Source: an uncultured Brachyspira sp.
GTDB lineage: Bacteria; Spirochaetota; Brachyspiria; Brachyspirales; Brachyspiraceae
Length of the DNA: 25,280 nucleotides
Assembly: GCF_910578695.1 (NCBI RefSeq)
Contig: NZ_CAJTQJ010000037.1
Coordinates: 1-25,280 of the forward strand
Direction: 5' to 3'
Position 1 is the stretch's first letter. Every line of letters starts with the position of its first letter. The translations under genes were made by a program, and so were the position numbers. The notes below the pieces were generated by a model, which worked only from the letters and a program-made list of their open reading frames with translations, was not told the DNA's origin and did no database searches. Positions 23,697-25,280 of this stretch are shown one piece after another.

Positions 23697-24962
23697 TTAT
23701 ACTCCGAAATCATTAGAATAAATTTCTGTTTCTGCGATACGGGATATATATTGAAAGAAATATTTTATTATATCTGTTTCTATCACAGTTCTATTAAATG
23801 TTATTGATAATTTATCTTCAAAACTGCATAAGCCGCAATTTAGAGGGCTATTAATTGTAGGATAAACAACTGCTTCAAAATGATTTATATAATCTTTCAT
23901 ATCATCTGGAAGTATTATATTTCCGAAATTAGATAATGTTATAGTTTTCAATTTATCTTCAAAAAGTTCAAATGCTAAATTAACAATAAAATTTTTAATA
24001 AACAAAGGTATAAATTTAATTAATGCATTATTTTCTAATTTTGCATTCTCATATATAAAATTCTGAAGTTTTTCTTTATTAACCTTTTCTTTCATTTCAT
24101 TATTTGTAATTTTTATAATATCTTCAAAAGTCAATTCTCTGTCAGCAGAAATTAATATATTAGCAATACCGAAGAAATTTTTTAAAGATATAGAAGGAAA
24201 AATATTTCTTAAATTAACAGGCAGGCATATAACTATATTTTTTTTATCAAGTCTGTTTTTTATTCTAGTTTCATAAATAGAGTAAGCAAGAACAGCTAAT
24301 ATATATGAAGTTACTGTAACATTATGCTTTTTACTCTCTTCTTTAATTTGCTTCACATTTAATAAACCATGTACAACATTATCGCCGTAAAATTTTAAAG
24401 GCTTTCCTTTAATTAAATAAACATTCTTTATCTTTTTTTCTTTCTTAGACTTTTTTTTATTTTTTGTATGAACTGAAAAGCTATCATCATAATCGCCTAA
24501 AGTATGCATATTATCTTTAAATATATCATCATTTTTATCATCTATTTTTTTTCCAAGCAAAACAAAATAATGATATAATAAAGATTTTAAAAAAGCTATT
24601 AGAGATGATGCATCAGCAAGAGAATGATCTATTTCAGTAAAAATTCTGTATTTATAATATCCTACTCTTATAAGATATCCGTTATTTAATTTGCTGTTTA
24701 TATTAAAGCAGGGATAATATTTATCTTCATTTATAAGTAATCTTCTATGATTTTCCTCAAAATAATTCCAAAAAAGCCCTTTTTTTATCATAAGAGAAAG
24801 TGTAGGAAATCTTTTTATAGTGATATCTAAAGCATTCTGAAGCATTTGAGAATTGACTTCTTCTTTAAGAACTGCAGATACTCTAAATATTGGCATATTT
24901 TTTTTATTTTTTATAGATACAAAAAGTTTAGCAGCATTATCCAATTTATATAGATGTTTCAT
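23697..24962 (-). CDS. condensation/alcohol acetyltransferase-like acyltransferase
   Basis: A 421-residue protein of the CoA-dependent acyltransferase superfamily (condensation domain, wax ester synthase and alcohol acetyltransferase relatives). The N-terminal half has LQNALDITIKRFPTLSLMI, typical of these two-lobed folds, and the active-site motif EIDHSLADASSLI: His113 as general base and Asp117, with Ala where HxxxDG has Gly. The C-terminal half contains VVYPTINSPLNCGLCSFEDKLSITFNR, the usual bridging strands. It should move an acyl group to an alcohol or amine; substrates unknown. A Lys-rich insert lies at about 160-175. No strong ribosome binding site is seen before 24962. First gene of the three-gene unit. 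Confidence 0.78.
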   Translation of the reverse strand: MKHLYKLDNAAKLFVSIKNKKNMPIFRVSAVLKEEVNSQMLQNALDITIKRFPTLSLMIKKGLFWNYFEENHRRLLINEDKYYPCFNINSKLNNGYLIRVGYYKYRIFTEIDHSLADASSLIAFLKSLLYHYFVLLGKKIDDKNDDIFKDNMHTLGDYDDSFSVHTKNKKKSKKEKKIKNVYLIKGKPLKFYGDNVVHGLLNVKQIKEESKKHNVTVTSYILAVLAYSIYETRIKNRLDKKNIVICLPVNLRNIFPSISLKNFFGIANILISADRELTFEDIIKITNNEMKEKVNKEKLQNFIYENAKLENNALIKFIPLFIKNFIVNLAFELFEDKLKTITLSNFGNIILPDDMKDYINHFEAVVYPTINSPLNCGLCSFEDKLSITFNRTVIETDIIKYFFQYISRIAETEIYSNDFGV

Positions 24963-25019
24963 ATTGCATCACACTTATTACTTATTATCTATTACAATTA
25001 CATATAAATTAATGGCTAT

Positions 25020-25047
25020 ATTATAAATCATGCATTCTTTTTTGCAA
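25020..25047 (-). promoter_or_regulatory. promoter of the acyltransferase operon
   Basis: Minus strand: TTGCAA (25047-25042), 16-base spacer, TATAAT (25025-25020), 58 bases before the start codon. Confidence 0.65.
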
Positions 25048-25145
25048 TGATTAAATTTATTAAGTTTATAATATTAAAAATCTTATAATCGGATCATATT
25101 TTCATGTACTCATAAGCAAACTTTATATATACTTGTAATTTTTTA

Positions 25146-25280
25146 TTATAGCTTTAAAAAATTTTTATTTAATTAAGTAATTCCAAAACATAATATTATT
25201 ATAGCTTTTCTATTTCTTATTTACCAATAAAAAACTTGTTCGTTAATGATATCCTGCCATTTAGCGAATGTCAGGCACTC
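25146..25280 (+). repeat. intergenic repeat, cut by the window end
   Basis: 25146-25198 matches 17658-17710 (shared TTATAGCTTTAAAAAATTTT and TAATTCCAAA blocks). The last 30 bases, TGCCATTTAGCGAATGTCAG and GCACTC, are the inner stem and right arm start of the 62-base hairpin family; the rest lies outside the window. Confidence 0.6.

Overview
This is a very AT-rich chromosomal segment with no phage, IS, integrase or CRISPR signature. Start sites mostly follow GGAG-type ribosome binding sites, and several promoters are close to the TTGACA/TATAAT consensus. Gene content (fructose-type kinase, RuvC, YebC, ClpP, trigger factor, RNase HII, Fe-type superoxide dismutase plus rubrerythrin, lipoproteins, an IMP dehydrogenase without CBS domains) and the codon and intergenic style fit an anaerobic, two-membraned spirochaete. 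My best reading is Brachyspira; the species cannot be fixed from the sequence alone.

Layout. 1-2069: an intergenic repeat, a 1-phosphofructokinase-type sugar kinase with its own terminator, then an exported protein of unknown function. 2062-3319 (minus): yebC-ruvC behind a perfect consensus promoter. 3412-5668 (minus): a polar amino acid ABC importer (binding lipoprotein, permease, ATPase), with a terminator-like hairpin after the binding-protein gene. 5669-6212: a repeat-rich gap. 6213-6545: a small lipoprotein with a consensus promoter and a leader of about 155 nt. 6882-8963 (minus): tRNA-Gly(GCC), its terminator, then tig-clpP with almost no room for a separate promoter. 9034-9456: a stand-alone effector-binding (GyrI-like) protein. 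9657-13176 (minus): a repeated coiled-coil tail-anchored protein, RNase HII with a microsatellite-encoded poly-Asn tail, and a Cof-type HAD phosphatase. 13341-15751 (plus): a delta-prime-like clamp-loader subunit with a large insertion, overlapping by 4 bases a secreted helical protein. 15920-17096: sodB then rubrerythrin, a superoxide-to-water detoxification pair. 17097-18021: a 925-base gap made almost entirely of inverted and dispersed repeats. 18022-20761: guaB (CBS-less) and a PpiD/SurA-like foldase. 20961-21329 (minus): a DUF486 membrane protein with a hairpin in its leader. 21330-22011: another repeat-rich gap. 22012-24962 (minus): a three-gene cassette of acyltransferase, zinc-ribbon/polytopic membrane protein (DUF6320-like) and alpha/beta hydrolase, behind a good promoter. 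24963-25280: promoter and more repeat sequence, cut by the window edge.

Most genes are housekeeping. The least explained material is (a) a composite intergenic repeat family with AT-rich flanks and GC-rich variable stem-loop interiors, found in three gaps and in both orientations, and (b) the acyltransferase/zinc-ribbon membrane protein/esterase cassette, whose product is unknown. Also unusual are the CBS-less IMP dehydrogenase, the roughly 135-residue insertion in the delta-prime-like protein, the poly-Asn tail on RNase HII, and the trigger factor whose ribosome-binding loop reads FRV rather than FRK.
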